Translations under genes and position numbers: made by a program
Shown: positions 34,701 through 43,603 of the stretch, one piece after another
Position numbering within the stretch: the first letter of the stretch is position 1
Layout: each line of letters begins with the position of its first letter
The notes under the pieces: generated by a model
Database searches by the model: none
The model's input: only the letters and a program-made list of their open reading frames with translations
Told to the model about the DNA's origin: nothing
Source: an uncultured Dehalococcoidia bacterium
GTDB lineage: Bacteria; Chloroflexota; Dehalococcoidia; Lucifugimonadales; UBA3495
Length of the DNA stretch: 64,000 nt
NCBI GenBank assembly: GCA_958296445.1
Contig: OY282565.1
Coordinates: 1,405,936-1,469,935, forward strand
Reading direction: 5' to 3'

Positions 34701-36929
34701 CTAGATTGCGTCCACAATCGCGTTCAGAGTGGCGCTGGGGCGCATCGCTTTGGCGGCCATTTCGTCGTTGGGGAGGTAGTAGCCGCCGATGTCAACGGGC
34801 TGTCCTTGAGCGTCTATAAGCTCCTGAACGATTGTCTCTTCGTTGTCGGCCAACTGCTGGGCCACCCCGGCAAAGCGGGCTTGCAGTTCGGGGTCTTGGG
34901 TCTGGTTGGCGAGCATTTGCGCCCAATACAGGGCGAGGTAGAAATGACTGCCGCGGGTGTCCAGTTCGTTCACCCGGCGCGACGGCGCCCGGCGTTGCTC
35001 CATGTGTTCGCCGATGGCTTGGTCAAGGGTTTCGGCCAAGAGTTTGGCCCGGTCATTCTGGAACACTTGGCCGCAATGCTCGAAGGATGCGACGAGGGCG
35101 CAAAATTCGCCTAGGGAATCCCAACGCAGATGGCCCTCTTCCAAGAACTGTTGCACGTGCCTGGGAGCCGACCCGCCCGCGCCGGTCTCAAACATTCCGC
35201 CGCCTTTGAGCAGGGGGACGACCGACAGCATTTTGGCGCTGGTGCCTAGTTCTAGGATGGGGAAAAGGTCGGTCAAATAATCGCGCAATACGTTGCCGGT
35301 AACGGAAATGGTGTCTTGCCCGGCCCGGCTGCGGGCTATGGTGAACCGCATCGCGTCAATGGGGGTCATTGTGCGAATGTCCAGCCCGGCGGTGTCGTGG
35401 GTGGGCAGGTATTGCTCCACTTTCTTGATTAGCTCCGCGTCGTGGGCCCGGTTCGGGTCCAGCCAAAAGATGGACGGGGTGCCGGTGAGCCTGGCCCGGT
35501 TGACGCCAAGCCTGACCCAGTCCCGGATGGCGGCGTCTTTGGTCTGGCACATCCGAAAGATGTCGCCTTCCTCAACGCTCTGTTCCATCAGAGTGGCGCC
35601 GGATGCGTCCACGACCCGAATCGCGCCGTCGCCGGGGGCCGTGAATGTCTTGTCGTGAGACCCGTACTCCTCGGCCTGCTGGGCCATCAGCCCGACATTG
35701 GCGACGCTGCCGACGGCGGCCGGGTCGAGGGCGCCGTTCTCTTGGCAGTCTGCTATAACCGCCTGGTACAGGGTCGAATAGGAGCGGTCGGGAATCATTG
35801 CGATGGTGTCGTGCAACTCGTTGTCGGGGCCCCAGGTGCGGCCGCCGTCGCGGATAATCACCGGCATACTGGCGTCAATGATGACGTCGCTGGGAACGTG
35901 CAGATTGGTGATGCCCCGGTTGGAGTTGACCATCGAAAGTTCGGGGCGCGAGCTGTAGACCGCTTGAATGTCGGCCTCGATTTCCGCCCGCTTGTCCTCG
36001 GGCAAGGATTGTATTCTGGTGTAGAGTTCGGCCACTCCATTGTCGGGGTTCACCCCGACGGCGCTGAGTTCAGCCGCGTGCTTGTTCAACACGTCTTGGT
36101 AGTAAACCGAAACGCAGTGGCCGAAAATAATGGGGTCGGACACGCGCATCATAGTTGACTTCAGGTGCAACGAAAGCAACACGCCGTCGGCTTTGGCATT
36201 CGCCATTTCCGCGGCATAAAAATTGCGTAATTCCCGCACGCTCATCACGGCGCAGTCTATGATTTCGTCGGCCACCAAGGGGATGCCGGTTTTGAGCGTG
36301 GTTGCCTGCCCGTCCTGCCCCACAAATTCGATGGCCGCCGACCCCGAGGCCGCGACGGTCAACGCTTGTTCGGAACCGTAGAAATCCCCGCTAGTCATGT
36401 GGCCGACACGGGTTTTGGACACTTCCGGCCAGTCCTGCATCATCCGGTGGGGGTTGCGCTTGCCGTGTTCCTTGACCGAGTTGGACGACCGGCGATCCGA
36501 GTTCCCTTGCCGCAGCACCGGGTTCACCGCGCTGCCCAGCACCCGGGAAAAGCGGGCCTGAATTTGGCGTTCTTCGTCGGTGGCCGGGATGTCGGGGTAG
36601 TCGGGAATATCGTATCCCTTGTCCTGCAACTCCCGGATTGCCCCTTTTAGCTGGGGGATGGATGCGCTGATATTGGGCAGCTTGATGATGTTGGCCGAGG
36701 GTTCCTCGCACAACGCGGCGCACATATTCAGGTAGTCGGGGATTTTTTGCTCATCGGTCAGATTGTCGGGGAAATTGGCGATAATGCGGCCAGTCAACGA
36801 GATGTCCCAAGTCCCCAGTTCAATGCCGGAGCCCTTGGTAAAGGCCCGGAGAATCGGCAGCAACGAATGCGTAGCCAAGGCCGGAGCCTCGTCAATTTTG
36901 GTGTAAATAATCTCGGCTGTTTCGGGCAT
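34701..36929 (-). CDS. icd: Isocitrate dehydrogenase, monomeric type
   Basis: 742-residue NADP-dependent monomeric IDH (the Azotobacter IDH / E. coli-unlike class). Visible: [22 protein letters not shown] at the start, [55 protein letters not shown] (in pieces) and [29 protein letters not shown]. The frame is open to 37052, but ATG 36929 follows AAGGTGAGGAAA and gives the family start [23 protein letters not shown] lies at 37098-37103. Confidence 0.95.
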   Translation of the reverse strand: MPETAEIIYTKIDEAPALATHSLLPILRAFTKGSGIELGTWDISLTGRIIANFPDNLTDEQKIPDYLNMCAALCEEPSANIIKLPNISASIPQLKGAIRELQDKGYDIPDYPDIPATDEERQIQARFSRVLGSAVNPVLRQGNSDRRSSNSVKEHGKRNPHRMMQDWPEVSKTRVGHMTSGDFYGSEQALTVAASGSAAIEFVGQDGQATTLKTGIPLVADEIIDCAVMSVRELRNFYAAEMANAKADGVLLSLHLKSTMMRVSDPIIFGHCVSVYYQDVLNKHAAELSAVGVNPDNGVAELYTRIQSLPEDKRAEIEADIQAVYSSRPELSMVNSNRGITNLHVPSDVIIDASMPVIIRDGGRTWGPDNELHDTIAMIPDRSYSTLYQAVIADCQENGALDPAAVGSVANVGLMAQQAEEYGSHDKTFTAPGDGAIRVVDASGATLMEQSVEEGDIFRMCQTKDAAIRDWVRLGVNRARLTGTPSIFWLDPNRAHDAELIKKVEQYLPTHDTAGLDIRTMTPIDAMRFTIARSRAGQDTISVTGNVLRDYLTDLFPILELGTSAKMLSVVPLLKGGGMFETGAGGSAPRHVQQFLEEGHLRWDSLGEFCALVASFEHCGQVFQNDRAKLLAETLDQAIGEHMEQRRAPSRRVNELDTRGSHFYLALYWAQMLANQTQDPELQARFAGVAQQLADNEETIVQELIDAQGQPVDIGGYYLPNDEMAAKAMRPSATLNAIVDAI

Positions 36930-37164
36930 TTTCCTCACCTTGATAATGATATGGGGACGGACGATGGCATAGGGCGGATGCGCCCGGAGCGGGTTTGACT
37001 CCCTTTGTGACGCCATTCTCCCGATGGAGTCAAGCCGCTGCCGGGCAAGCAATGTTCGGGTGTTTCTGCGCTCTATTCCGGGCGCGTAGCCTAGGCAATT
37101 ATACAGCCCAACCGCCGCAGGCGATAGCCCCGCCCGTCCGTTGGAGACTTACGAAACTCCCTTT

Positions 37165-37233
37165 TGTCACTCTGAGCGAAAGCGAAGAGTCTTGGCGCCA
37201 TAGGGGAGATTCTTCGCTGCGCTCAGAATGACA
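37165..37233. repeat. TGTCA-bounded palindromic element
   Basis: TGTCACTCTGAGCGAAAGCG ... CGCTGCGCTCAGAATGACA. It fills most of the gap between divergent icd and plsC; its right end abuts the plsC promoter (TATACT at 37247-37252). Apart from it and the icd leader, I see nothing else in 36930-37307. Confidence 0.85.
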
Positions 37234-37307
37234 GGGCGTTATAGGGTATACTGGTGCGGAACGGATATGCGCCGGAAAACCTGTGGGCGAAATGGGAGCT
37301 GTGGCCG

Positions 37308-38069
37308 ATGGCGGAGCCCGCCCGGCAGTCCGGGCAAGGCAATGGGGCGGGGCGTTCCCGCGCCCGGCCCCGCGCTCATCGTTGGCGCGGATGCGGGGGG
37401 CTGGGCTGGCAGTTCGCCCGGCCTGCGGTGGCGGCGCGGGCCGGGCTGATAGCGGTTTTTCTGTGGCCGCTGATGGCGGTTTTCTCGCGGCGGCGGTCTT
37501 TCGGGCGCGAGGTTCTGGATGGGCTGGACGGCCCGGTTATCTTTGCCGCCAATCACCTGAGCGTGGCCGACAATCCGGCGGTGCTGCTGGCCCTGCCCTG
37601 GCGGTGGCGCCTGCGTCTGGCTACCGCCGCATCCGAGGATGTTATGCGACAGCGGGGCCGGGTACAGACTTTCTTTGCCGCGCTGGTAAGCAACGGATTC
37701 GTGTTTTCGCAGTCCGGCTCGGTGCGGGCCAGCCTAGACTACTGCGGCAGGCTGACCGGGGCCGGGTGGTCGTTGCTGCTCTTTCCCGAGGGGGTGCGTT
37801 CCGATGACGGGGAGCTGGGGCGGTTCAAGCCCGGCGTCGGCCTGCTGGCGGCGCGGCTGGGGGTTCCGGTGGTGCCGGTGTATCTCAAAGGCACCGGCAG
37901 CGTGGTCGCCAAGGGCGGCAGCCGCCCCCGCCGGGGCGACATTGAAGTAAGGTTCGGGCCGCCGCTGCGGATTCCGGCGGATACGCCATACGCCGCCGCT
38001 GCGGATGCCATACGGGACGCCGTGGCGTCGCTGTCGCGGCAACAAATCGGATGCAGGGGGCCGGATTAA
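37308..38069 (+). CDS. plsC: 1-acyl-sn-glycerol-3-phosphate acyltransferase family
   Basis: Adds an acyl chain to lysophosphatidic acid or a related acceptor. The catalytic NHLSVAD (HxxxxD), FPEGVRS and VPVVPVYLKGTG motifs are in the usual order, with one N-terminal membrane-associated helix (AGLIAVFLWPLMAVF). 253 residues from ATG 37308, which has GGGAG upstream. The frame is open from a GTG at 37254, but that codon lies at the -10 box. The gene abuts the transporter that follows. Confidence 0.85.
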   Translation: MAEPARQSGQGNGAGRSRARPRAHRWRGCGGLGWQFARPAVAARAGLIAVFLWPLMAVFSRRRSFGREVLDGLDGPVIFAANHLSVADNPAVLLALPWRWRLRLATAASEDVMRQRGRVQTFFAALVSNGFVFSQSGSVRASLDYCGRLTGAGWSLLLFPEGVRSDDGELGRFKPGVGLLAARLGVPVVPVYLKGTGSVVAKGGSRPRRGDIEVRFGPPLRIPADTPYAAAADAIRDAVASLSRQQIGCRGPD

Positions 38070-39488
38070 GTGAGCGACGCAGGCCAAAGCGCAACAGTTC
38101 GGCTGCCGCTGTTAAGCAAAATGCTGTTCGCCTCAGACCATATCGGTTTGCAGGCCATTTCGTATTTCCGGCAAACGTGGGTGCTGTTTTTTCTGGTTCC
38201 GCCGATGGGCGAGGGCATTGCGCGGGTGCCGGATGTTTCGATTTTCGGGCTGGGCATAGACGCAAGGGTGTTCGCCGGGTTCCTGATATTCGCCGGGCGG
38301 TTCGTTGACGCCTTTACCGACCCGATAATCGGCTGGTGGAGCGACCGGACGCGCAGCCGGTGGGGGCGGCGGATTCCGTTCATACTGGTCAGCACGCCGT
38401 TTTACGCGCTGTTTGCCGCCCTTGTCTGGATTCTGCCCACGGAAAACGCCAGCCTTTGGAACGCCATTTATTTCGTGATTGTGCTGGAGCTTTTCTTTAT
38501 CGCAACCACGATGTCCAGCGGCGCCCTAGAGGCGCTGGTGCCGGAAATGACGCGGGGGGCCGCCGACCGGATGAATCTGGTAGGGCTGATATTCGTGTTC
38601 GCCATTTTCGGGGCGCTTATCGGATTGGGCGGCGGCGGCGTGCTGATTGACACCTTTGATTTCCGGGTGACCGGCATCATTCTGGCCGTGATAGGCGTGG
38701 TTTTCCGCTACCTATCGCTGTCGGCGGTTTGGAAGTATGCGCCGCGCGACACCGCCCCGGCGCGGGTCAATTTCTGGCGGGGGATGCGCGACACGCTGCG
38801 CAACCCGCAGTTCATATACTACCTGCCCACTTTCGTGATGTTCACTACCGGCGTGGGGGTAATGATGGGCTGGGTGCCGTTCTTTGCGTCGGAGCTGCTG
38901 GGGGCCGAGGATGAGGGCGCATTGTCGGGCGTGATATTCGTGGTGGTCATCGCGGCGGCGGTGATTAGCGGGCTGGTGTCTTGGGGGCTGATGAACCGGC
39001 GCGGGGTGAGCAAACGCCGGATTTACGGGGTATGCCTGATTGCCAGCGGGGTGGCGTTCCCGCTGCTGTCGCTGGTGGGGCTGTTTTCCGGCGGCGCACT
39101 GGTGTTGCAGGGCTTGATACTGGCCTTTATCGCCGGTATCCCGATGGCCGCGGTGTTTATGCTGCCCAAGGGGTTGACCGCCGACATCGCCGACTATGAC
39201 GCGATGCTGACCGGGGAGCGGCGGGAGGCGATGTTCTACGCGACGCAGAATTTCTTTGAGAAAGTCACGTTTGCGCTGCCCCCGGCGCTTTTGAGCCTGA
39301 TACTGTTGCTGGGCGACACGGCGGAAAACCCGCTGGGCATTCGCTTGGCGCCGGTGCTGGCCGGGGCGCTGGCCCTGCTGGGCATCGCGCTCTGGCACCG
39401 CTACCGCCTGCCCGACACGGTGAACCGGGAGACGGTGGCCGCGGCCGGCCTGCTGCCGTCACGCCCGGCGGCCGGCCCGGCGGATTAG
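38070..39488 (+). CDS. GPH-type (MelB-like) MFS transporter
   Basis: 472 residues, about 12 transmembrane helices. FAGRFVDAFTDPIIGWWSDRTRSRWGRRIPFIL is the hallmark of glycoside-pentoside-hexuronide:cation symporters, and the acidic residues FVDAFTD are the cation-binding ones. ALVPEMTRGAADRMNL and DAMLTGERREAMFYATQNFFEKVTFALPPALL are also typical. Substrate unknown; members outside sugar transport exist. GTG start directly after the plsC stop, so the two are one operon. Confidence 0.88.
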   Translation: MSDAGQSATVRLPLLSKMLFASDHIGLQAISYFRQTWVLFFLVPPMGEGIARVPDVSIFGLGIDARVFAGFLIFAGRFVDAFTDPIIGWWSDRTRSRWGRRIPFILVSTPFYALFAALVWILPTENASLWNAIYFVIVLELFFIATTMSSGALEALVPEMTRGAADRMNLVGLIFVFAIFGALIGLGGGGVLIDTFDFRVTGIILAVIGVVFRYLSLSAVWKYAPRDTAPARVNFWRGMRDTLRNPQFIYYLPTFVMFTTGVGVMMGWVPFFASELLGAEDEGALSGVIFVVVIAAAVISGLVSWGLMNRRGVSKRRIYGVCLIASGVAFPLLSLVGLFSGGALVLQGLILAFIAGIPMAAVFMLPKGLTADIADYDAMLTGERREAMFYATQNFFEKVTFALPPALLSLILLLGDTAENPLGIRLAPVLAGALALLGIALWHRYRLPDTVNRETVAAAGLLPSRPAAGPAD

Positions 39489-39800
39489 GGGGCTCTGGCG
39501 GTGGCGGGGCAGGGGATTTCCGGGGGGGTTGCTCCCGGATTGGGCGGCTTGCCCGGCGGGACGCCCCACCCTTGGCACCCTGAGCGGCCCCTTTGTCACC
39601 CTGAGCAAAGCCCTGTCATTCTGAGCAAAGCCCTGTCATTCTGAGCAAAGCCCTGTCATTCTGAGCAAAGCGAAGAATCTCGCCTTGGACGGTGAGACCC
39701 TTCGCTTTGCTCAGGGTGACAGGGGGCCGCTCATGGTGACGGACATTTGCTCAGAGCGGGCGGTTGGGCTTTGCCGGTGCTTTGGGGCTTGGCGGTTTGC
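39489..39800. repeat. Intergenic repeat cluster with a stuttered TGTCA element
   Basis: CTGTCATTCTGAGCAAAGCC is repeated at 20-bp steps (39613, 39633, 39653) before a full TGTCA...TGACA palindrome (39654-39721). The left arm of the element has been multiplied. No gene in this gap. Confidence 0.88.
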
Positions 39801-41849
39801 TTACTTGTCCAGTTGGGCGGCTAGGGCCGTTGCGTCGGTGACCGGGAGTTGGCAGGCGTAATTTTCGCAGACGTAGGCCGTTGGCTTGCCGTCTACCATT
39901 CCCCTTCCGGCTAGGAGCGGCAGGGCGGATGCGTTGGCGGCGTCCGCGCCCGTTGCGCCGGCCAGCACCCGGTTGGGCAGGTAACGCCCGTTGACTTGGC
40001 GCAGCAGGGCGGATGTGGCCGGGTCGTCCAGCGGGCCGATGACGGCCACCTCTTTGGGGGCGGACAGGTAGAAGTCTAGGGCGGCCAGCCAGCGGCCGGT
40101 GCCGGCCGGGGCGCGGCCCATCAGTTCGGCCAGCGTGCGTAGCGGGGCAACGGCTTTGACGGCATAGCCGTCGTTGCCGGTGACCACCGACAGCCGCAGC
40201 AACAGGTCTGAAGCCACCGAACCGCCGCAGGGCTGGGCGTTGTCGAACACGTCGCGGGGCCGCACCACCAGCTCCTCATGGTCGCGGCCGGTGTCGTAGA
40301 ACCCCCCGGCGGATTCGTCCCAGAAAAGGGAAATCATCTCATCGGCCAGTTCCATCGCGGCGTCCAGCCAGCGGCGCTGGAAAGTGGCCTCATACAGCGA
40401 CAGCAGGCCGTCGGCGACGAAAGAATAGTCTTCCAAGAATCCGGGCAGTTTGGCCTGGCCCTGGCGGTAGGAACGCAACAGCCGCCCCTGGGGGCGCATA
40501 TCGGTGAGCAGGAAATTGGCGTTTCGGGCCGCGGCGTCTAGGTAGTCCTGCCGCTCCAGGGCCGCCCCGGCCTCGGCGAAGGCCCGCAGCATCAGGCCGT
40601 TCCAGGACGCTAGGGCCTTGTCGTCCAGCAGCGGATGCTCGCGCCCTTCCCGGGCCAGCCGCAGCGTTTCCTTGCCGCGCCGGATGACGTCCACCAGCCG
40701 CTCTAGGGGGATGCCCTGCCTTTGGGCGAAGTCGGCGGCCTTGACCGGGATGTTCAGTATGTTCGCGCCCTCGAAGTTGCCGCGCTGCGACACGCCGAAA
40801 AAGGCGCCGAACAGGGCGGCGTCCCCGGCGCCCAAGACGGTTTCTATTTCGCCGGGCGTCCAGACGAAAAACTTGCCTTCCTCGCCCTCGCTGTCGGCGT
40901 CGGTGGCGGAGAAAAAGCCGCCGTGTTCGCCGGTCATTTCCCGCAGCGCGTAGTCCAGCGTTTCCTCGGCGATGCGGCGGTACAGGGAGCGTCCGGTAGC
41001 CAGCCAGCCGTGCAGGTAGAGCCGGGCCAGCAGGGCGTTGTCGTAGAGCATTTTCTCGAAGTGCGGCACCAGCCAGAAGGCATCGGTGGAATAGCGATGG
41101 AAACCGCCGCCGATCTGGTCGTAAATGCCGCCGCGGGCCATTTTCTCTAGGGTGAGCTCCAGCATTGAGAGGGAGCGGTCGTTGTGTCCGCGGGCGTAGT
41201 AGCGGAGCAGGATTTCTAGGGTCATAGCTTGGGGGAACTTGGGGGCGTTGCCGACGCCGCCGTTCTGGTAGTCGAAATTGGTTGCGAGGGCGTTGTAGGC
41301 TTGATGGATGACGCTTTCGTCCAAAGCACCGGCGCCGCGCGGCATATTGGCGGTGCGGCCCATCTGCTCGGTCAACTGGCCGGTGACCCGCCGGATTTCC
41401 GGGTTGCTGTTGCGGTAGGCCCCGGCGACGGTTTCCAGCAGCCGGGGAAAGCCGGGCATATTGTGGCGGTCAACGGGCGGGAAGTAGGTTCCGCCGTAAA
41501 AGGGCTTGCCGTCGGGGGTGAGAAAGACGGTCATAGGCCAGCCGCCGCTGCCGGTGAGCATCTGCACCGCTTCCATATAAACGGCGTCCAGGTCGGGCCG
41601 CTCCTCGCGGTCAACCTTGATGTTGACGAAGTGGCGGTTCATTATTTCGGCGATGGCGTCGTTCTCGAAGGATTCCCGCTCCATCACGTGGCACCAGTGG
41701 CAGGCGGAATAGCCGATGCTGAGCAGGATGGGCTTGTCCTCATCCCGCGCCCGCTCCAGGGCCTCGGCGCCCCACGGATACCAGTCCACGGGGTTGTGGG
41801 CGTGCTGAAGCAGGTAGGGGCTGGTTTCGTTAATCAGGCGGTTGGGCAT
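39801..41849 (-). CDS. YyaL/DUF255 thioredoxin-fold and six-hairpin glycosidase-like protein
   Basis: 682 residues from [21 protein letters not shown]. The N-terminal DUF255 domain is a thioredoxin fold with C50-HW-C53 ([13 protein letters not shown]) and [12 protein letters not shown]. The rest is an alpha-alpha barrel as in N-acylglucosamine epimerases ([35 protein letters not shown] in pieces). The human relative is spermatogenesis-associated protein 20. The reaction is unknown. The open frame begins 8 codons earlier, but the family starts here. Confidence 0.92.
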   Translation of the reverse strand: MPNRLINETSPYLLQHAHNPVDWYPWGAEALERARDEDKPILLSIGYSACHWCHVMERESFENDAIAEIMNRHFVNIKVDREERPDLDAVYMEAVQMLTGSGGWPMTVFLTPDGKPFYGGTYFPPVDRHNMPGFPRLLETVAGAYRNSNPEIRRVTGQLTEQMGRTANMPRGAGALDESVIHQAYNALATNFDYQNGGVGNAPKFPQAMTLEILLRYYARGHNDRSLSMLELTLEKMARGGIYDQIGGGFHRYSTDAFWLVPHFEKMLYDNALLARLYLHGWLATGRSLYRRIAEETLDYALREMTGEHGGFFSATDADSEGEEGKFFVWTPGEIETVLGAGDAALFGAFFGVSQRGNFEGANILNIPVKAADFAQRQGIPLERLVDVIRRGKETLRLAREGREHPLLDDKALASWNGLMLRAFAEAGAALERQDYLDAAARNANFLLTDMRPQGRLLRSYRQGQAKLPGFLEDYSFVADGLLSLYEATFQRRWLDAAMELADEMISLFWDESAGGFYDTGRDHEELVVRPRDVFDNAQPCGGSVASDLLLRLSVVTGNDGYAVKAVAPLRTLAELMGRAPAGTGRWLAALDFYLSAPKEVAVIGPLDDPATSALLRQVNGRYLPNRVLAGATGADAANASALPLLAGRGMVDGKPTAYVCENYACQLPVTDATALAAQLDK

Positions 41850-41916
41850 TGTTGGCCTCATCCTCTCCGGCAAGCGCCGGACTCTGGCAGTTTTTCTTTA
41901 GCGTGCGGACGCGCGG

Positions 41917-42174
41917 CTACAAAAGCCCCAGCCGCCGCAGGTCGTCTTCGTTCCATTGGGTGGCGCGGATTACGGATGACAGGGTTTTTCGATCCAGGGT
42001 ATCGTTGTCGTGATGGTAATGAATGCTTGTGCGTCTTTTGTCGAGATGAACATAAACGTGTCCGCCGGTTCGCGTTGTGCGGCGCAGCATAAAGCCGTCT
42101 CGTTCCAATGCTCGTATCAAATCCCTTACGGGAGTGTTTCGCAGCAGATGTACTAGGTGGCCGGTGTCCCTCAC
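41917..42174 (-). CDS. hicA: HicA family mRNA interferase toxin (copy 1)
   Basis: 85 residues of the YcfA/HicA double-stranded RNA-binding-like fold. PVRDLIRALERDGFMLRRTTRTGGHVYVH contains the catalytic His in the GGH version of the GSH motif. HicA cuts mRNA and is held in check by HicB. GTG start overlapping the hicB stop by 4 nt. Its 3' end (from GCGGACGCGCGGCTACAAA) is repeated after hicA copy 2. Confidence 0.88.
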   Translation of the reverse strand: MRDTGHLVHLLRNTPVRDLIRALERDGFMLRRTTRTGGHVYVHLDKRRTSIHYHHDNDTLDRKTLSSVIRATQWNEDDLRRLGLL

Positions 42175-42680
42175 AGGGTTACGGTTACGGTATCGGCGAC
42201 AGCTACTTCTATTGCCGATGATAGTCTAGGCGCTTCCTGGGCCTCTGCGGGCAGTGGGTCGCCGTCCTCCAGCATAATTTCCAAAAATGCGCGGGCGGTA
42301 TCCCGTAGCGCTTCCAGGGCTTGCTCCTTGGTATAGCCCCAGGCATTACAGCCGGGGAGCAGAGGGATTTCCGCGCCCCAGCGCCCGTCATCATCCTGTT
42401 CGATTTCCACATCGAAAACGTAGGTCTTCATTTTCCTGCCCTTTGGGTTCAGATTAGCCCCAGCCGCCGCAGGTCGTCTTTCATCCATTGTACAGGGGAG
42501 TGGGTCGCCGTATTCCAGACTCACATCCAAGTATGCTTTCGCCGCCTCTCTCAAGGCTTCCAGAGTTTCATCTTTGGAATATCCCCAGACGGCGCATCCG
42601 GGGAGAACCGGGATTTCAGCTTCCCATATCCCATCTTCCGGGTCGTGTTCTATTTCAATCTCGAAAACGTAGGTCTTCAT
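42171..42680 (-). CDS. hicB: Fused double HicB antitoxin (copy 1)
   Basis: Two HicB partial RNase H-like domains in one 169-residue chain: MKTYVFEIEIEHDPEDGIWEAEIPVLPGC... and MKTYVFDVEIEQDDDGRWGAEIPLLPGC.... Each keeps the WGY.K(D/E)(E/Q)..EALR helix and GDPLP end. The linker (CTMDERRPAAAGANLNPKGRK) is encoded by leftover hicA 3' sequence plus a former ribosome site, so an intervening hicA was deleted and the two hicB genes fused. No separate DNA-binding domain is seen. Confidence 0.85.
   Translation of the reverse strand: MKTYVFEIEIEHDPEDGIWEAEIPVLPGCAVWGYSKDETLEALREAAKAYLDVSLEYGDPLPCTMDERRPAAAGANLNPKGRKMKTYVFDVEIEQDDDGRWGAEIPLLPGCNAWGYTKEQALEALRDTARAFLEIMLEDGDPLPAEAQEAPRLSSAIEVAVADTVTVTL
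42455..42490 (-). pseudogene. hicA 3'-end remnant inside the fused hicB
   Basis: AGCCCCAGCCGCCGCAGGTC and onward matches the ends of both intact hicA genes (41930 and 42779), but is read here in another frame as the linker between the two HicB domains. Confidence 0.75.
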
Positions 42681-42690
42681 TTCCCGTTCT

Positions 42691-42765
42691 CCTTCCCCGG
42701 CCAGCAGTTCCGCGAACCCGGCCAGCGGTATTGCGCCCAAGCCGCCTTGGCCGCGGCTGCGGACG
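42691..42765 (-). repeat. Copy of the thrS 3' end
   Basis: In frame it reads GGLGAIPLAGFAELLAGE, matching GGDLGAMPLAGFAELLAGE at the end of thrS (43625-43700). It lies directly upstream of the fused hicB copy 1, so the whole hicBA unit was duplicated together with the end of thrS. The junction to the hicA end falls at GCGGACG. Confidence 0.88.
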
Positions 42766-42770
42766 CGCGG

Positions 42771-43028
42771 CTACAAAAGCCCCAGCCGCCGCAGGTCGTC
42801 TTCGTTCCATTGGGTAGCGCGGATTACGCTGGCCAGCGTTTTCCTTACCAGCGTTTCGCTGCCGGTATGATAGTGGATAAAGGTATTTCTGCCATCGGGA
42901 TGGCTGTAAACAAGCCCGCCGGTTCTGGTATTCCTTGCCAATACGAACCCATCGCGTTCAAGCGCCCGGATTATTTCACGCACCGGAGTATTGCGGAGGA
43001 GATGCACCAGCCGCCCCGGATTGTTCAT
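42771..43028 (-). CDS. hicA: HicA family mRNA interferase toxin (copy 2)
   Basis: 85 residues, about 70% like copy 1: PVREIIRALERDGFVLARNTRTGGLVYSHPDG. Note GGL in place of GGH: the catalytic His of HicA is replaced by Leu, although a His follows four residues on. This copy may be inactive. ATG overlaps the hicB stop (ATGA). It ends with the same WNEDDLRRLGLL as copy 1. Confidence 0.85.
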   Translation of the reverse strand: MNNPGRLVHLLRNTPVREIIRALERDGFVLARNTRTGGLVYSHPDGRNTFIHYHTGSETLVRKTLASVIRATQWNEDDLRRLGLL

Positions 43029-43555
43029 ATAGTTACAGCCACTATATTGGACTCAGTAACTACGGCGCGTTTTTCAACCTCCGGCGGTATGGGATGGCCG
43101 TTTTCCGCTATCACCTCCAGCAACGCTTGAGCGCCTTCCTGCAACATTGACAAGGCTTCTTCTTTGGTGTAGCCCCAAGCGGCGCAACCGGGAAAATAAG
43201 GAACATCGGCGCTCCAGCGGCCGTCTTCCTCTTCTTCGATTTCTACGTCCAAAATGTATGTCTTGATCAATCCATCTCTGTGATTGCCATCCCCTGTTAT
43301 AACCCCTGTGACAATTTCAGAGCCGGTAACTTCCTCGCTTTCCGAAATGATTTCGTATTCTTCGATGCCTTTCGGCAATGGATCCCCGTACTCCAGCATC
43401 ATCTCCAGCATTACTTGGGCGCCCTCCTGCAACATTGACAGCGCTTCTTCCCGGGTGTAGCCCCAAGCGGCGCAGCCGGGAAAGTCCAGCACCTCGGCAC
43501 TCCAGCGGCCGTCTTCTTCCTGCTCGACGTCTATCGTCAAAATGTAGGTTTTCAT
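43025..43555 (-). CDS. hicB: Fused double HicB antitoxin (copy 2)
   Basis: 176 residues with two HicB domains (MKTYILTIDVEQEEDGRWSAEV... and IKTYILDVEIEEEEDGRWSADV...), each with FPGCAAWGY(T/K)(R/K)EEALSMLQEGAQ. The linker is acidic and without hicA traces, so the fusion is older or arose differently from copy 1. GGGGAGAGAAAAG ribosome site, 48 nt after thrS. Coupled to hicA copy 2. Confidence 0.87.
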   Translation of the reverse strand: MKTYILTIDVEQEEDGRWSAEVLDFPGCAAWGYTREEALSMLQEGAQVMLEMMLEYGDPLPKGIEEYEIISESEEVTGSEIVTGVITGDGNHRDGLIKTYILDVEIEEEEDGRWSADVPYFPGCAAWGYTKEEALSMLQEGAQALLEVIAENGHPIPPEVEKRAVVTESNIVAVTI

Positions 43556-43603
43556 ACTTTTCTCTCCCCGTCCGGTTTGCGCCGCCGCGGGCCTCGGGCC
43601 GCA

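Noticed and set aside
39601..39665. Short-period tandem as a regulatory iteron
   Set aside because: The 20-bp units are the left arm of the adjacent TGTCA element and not a separate iteron set.
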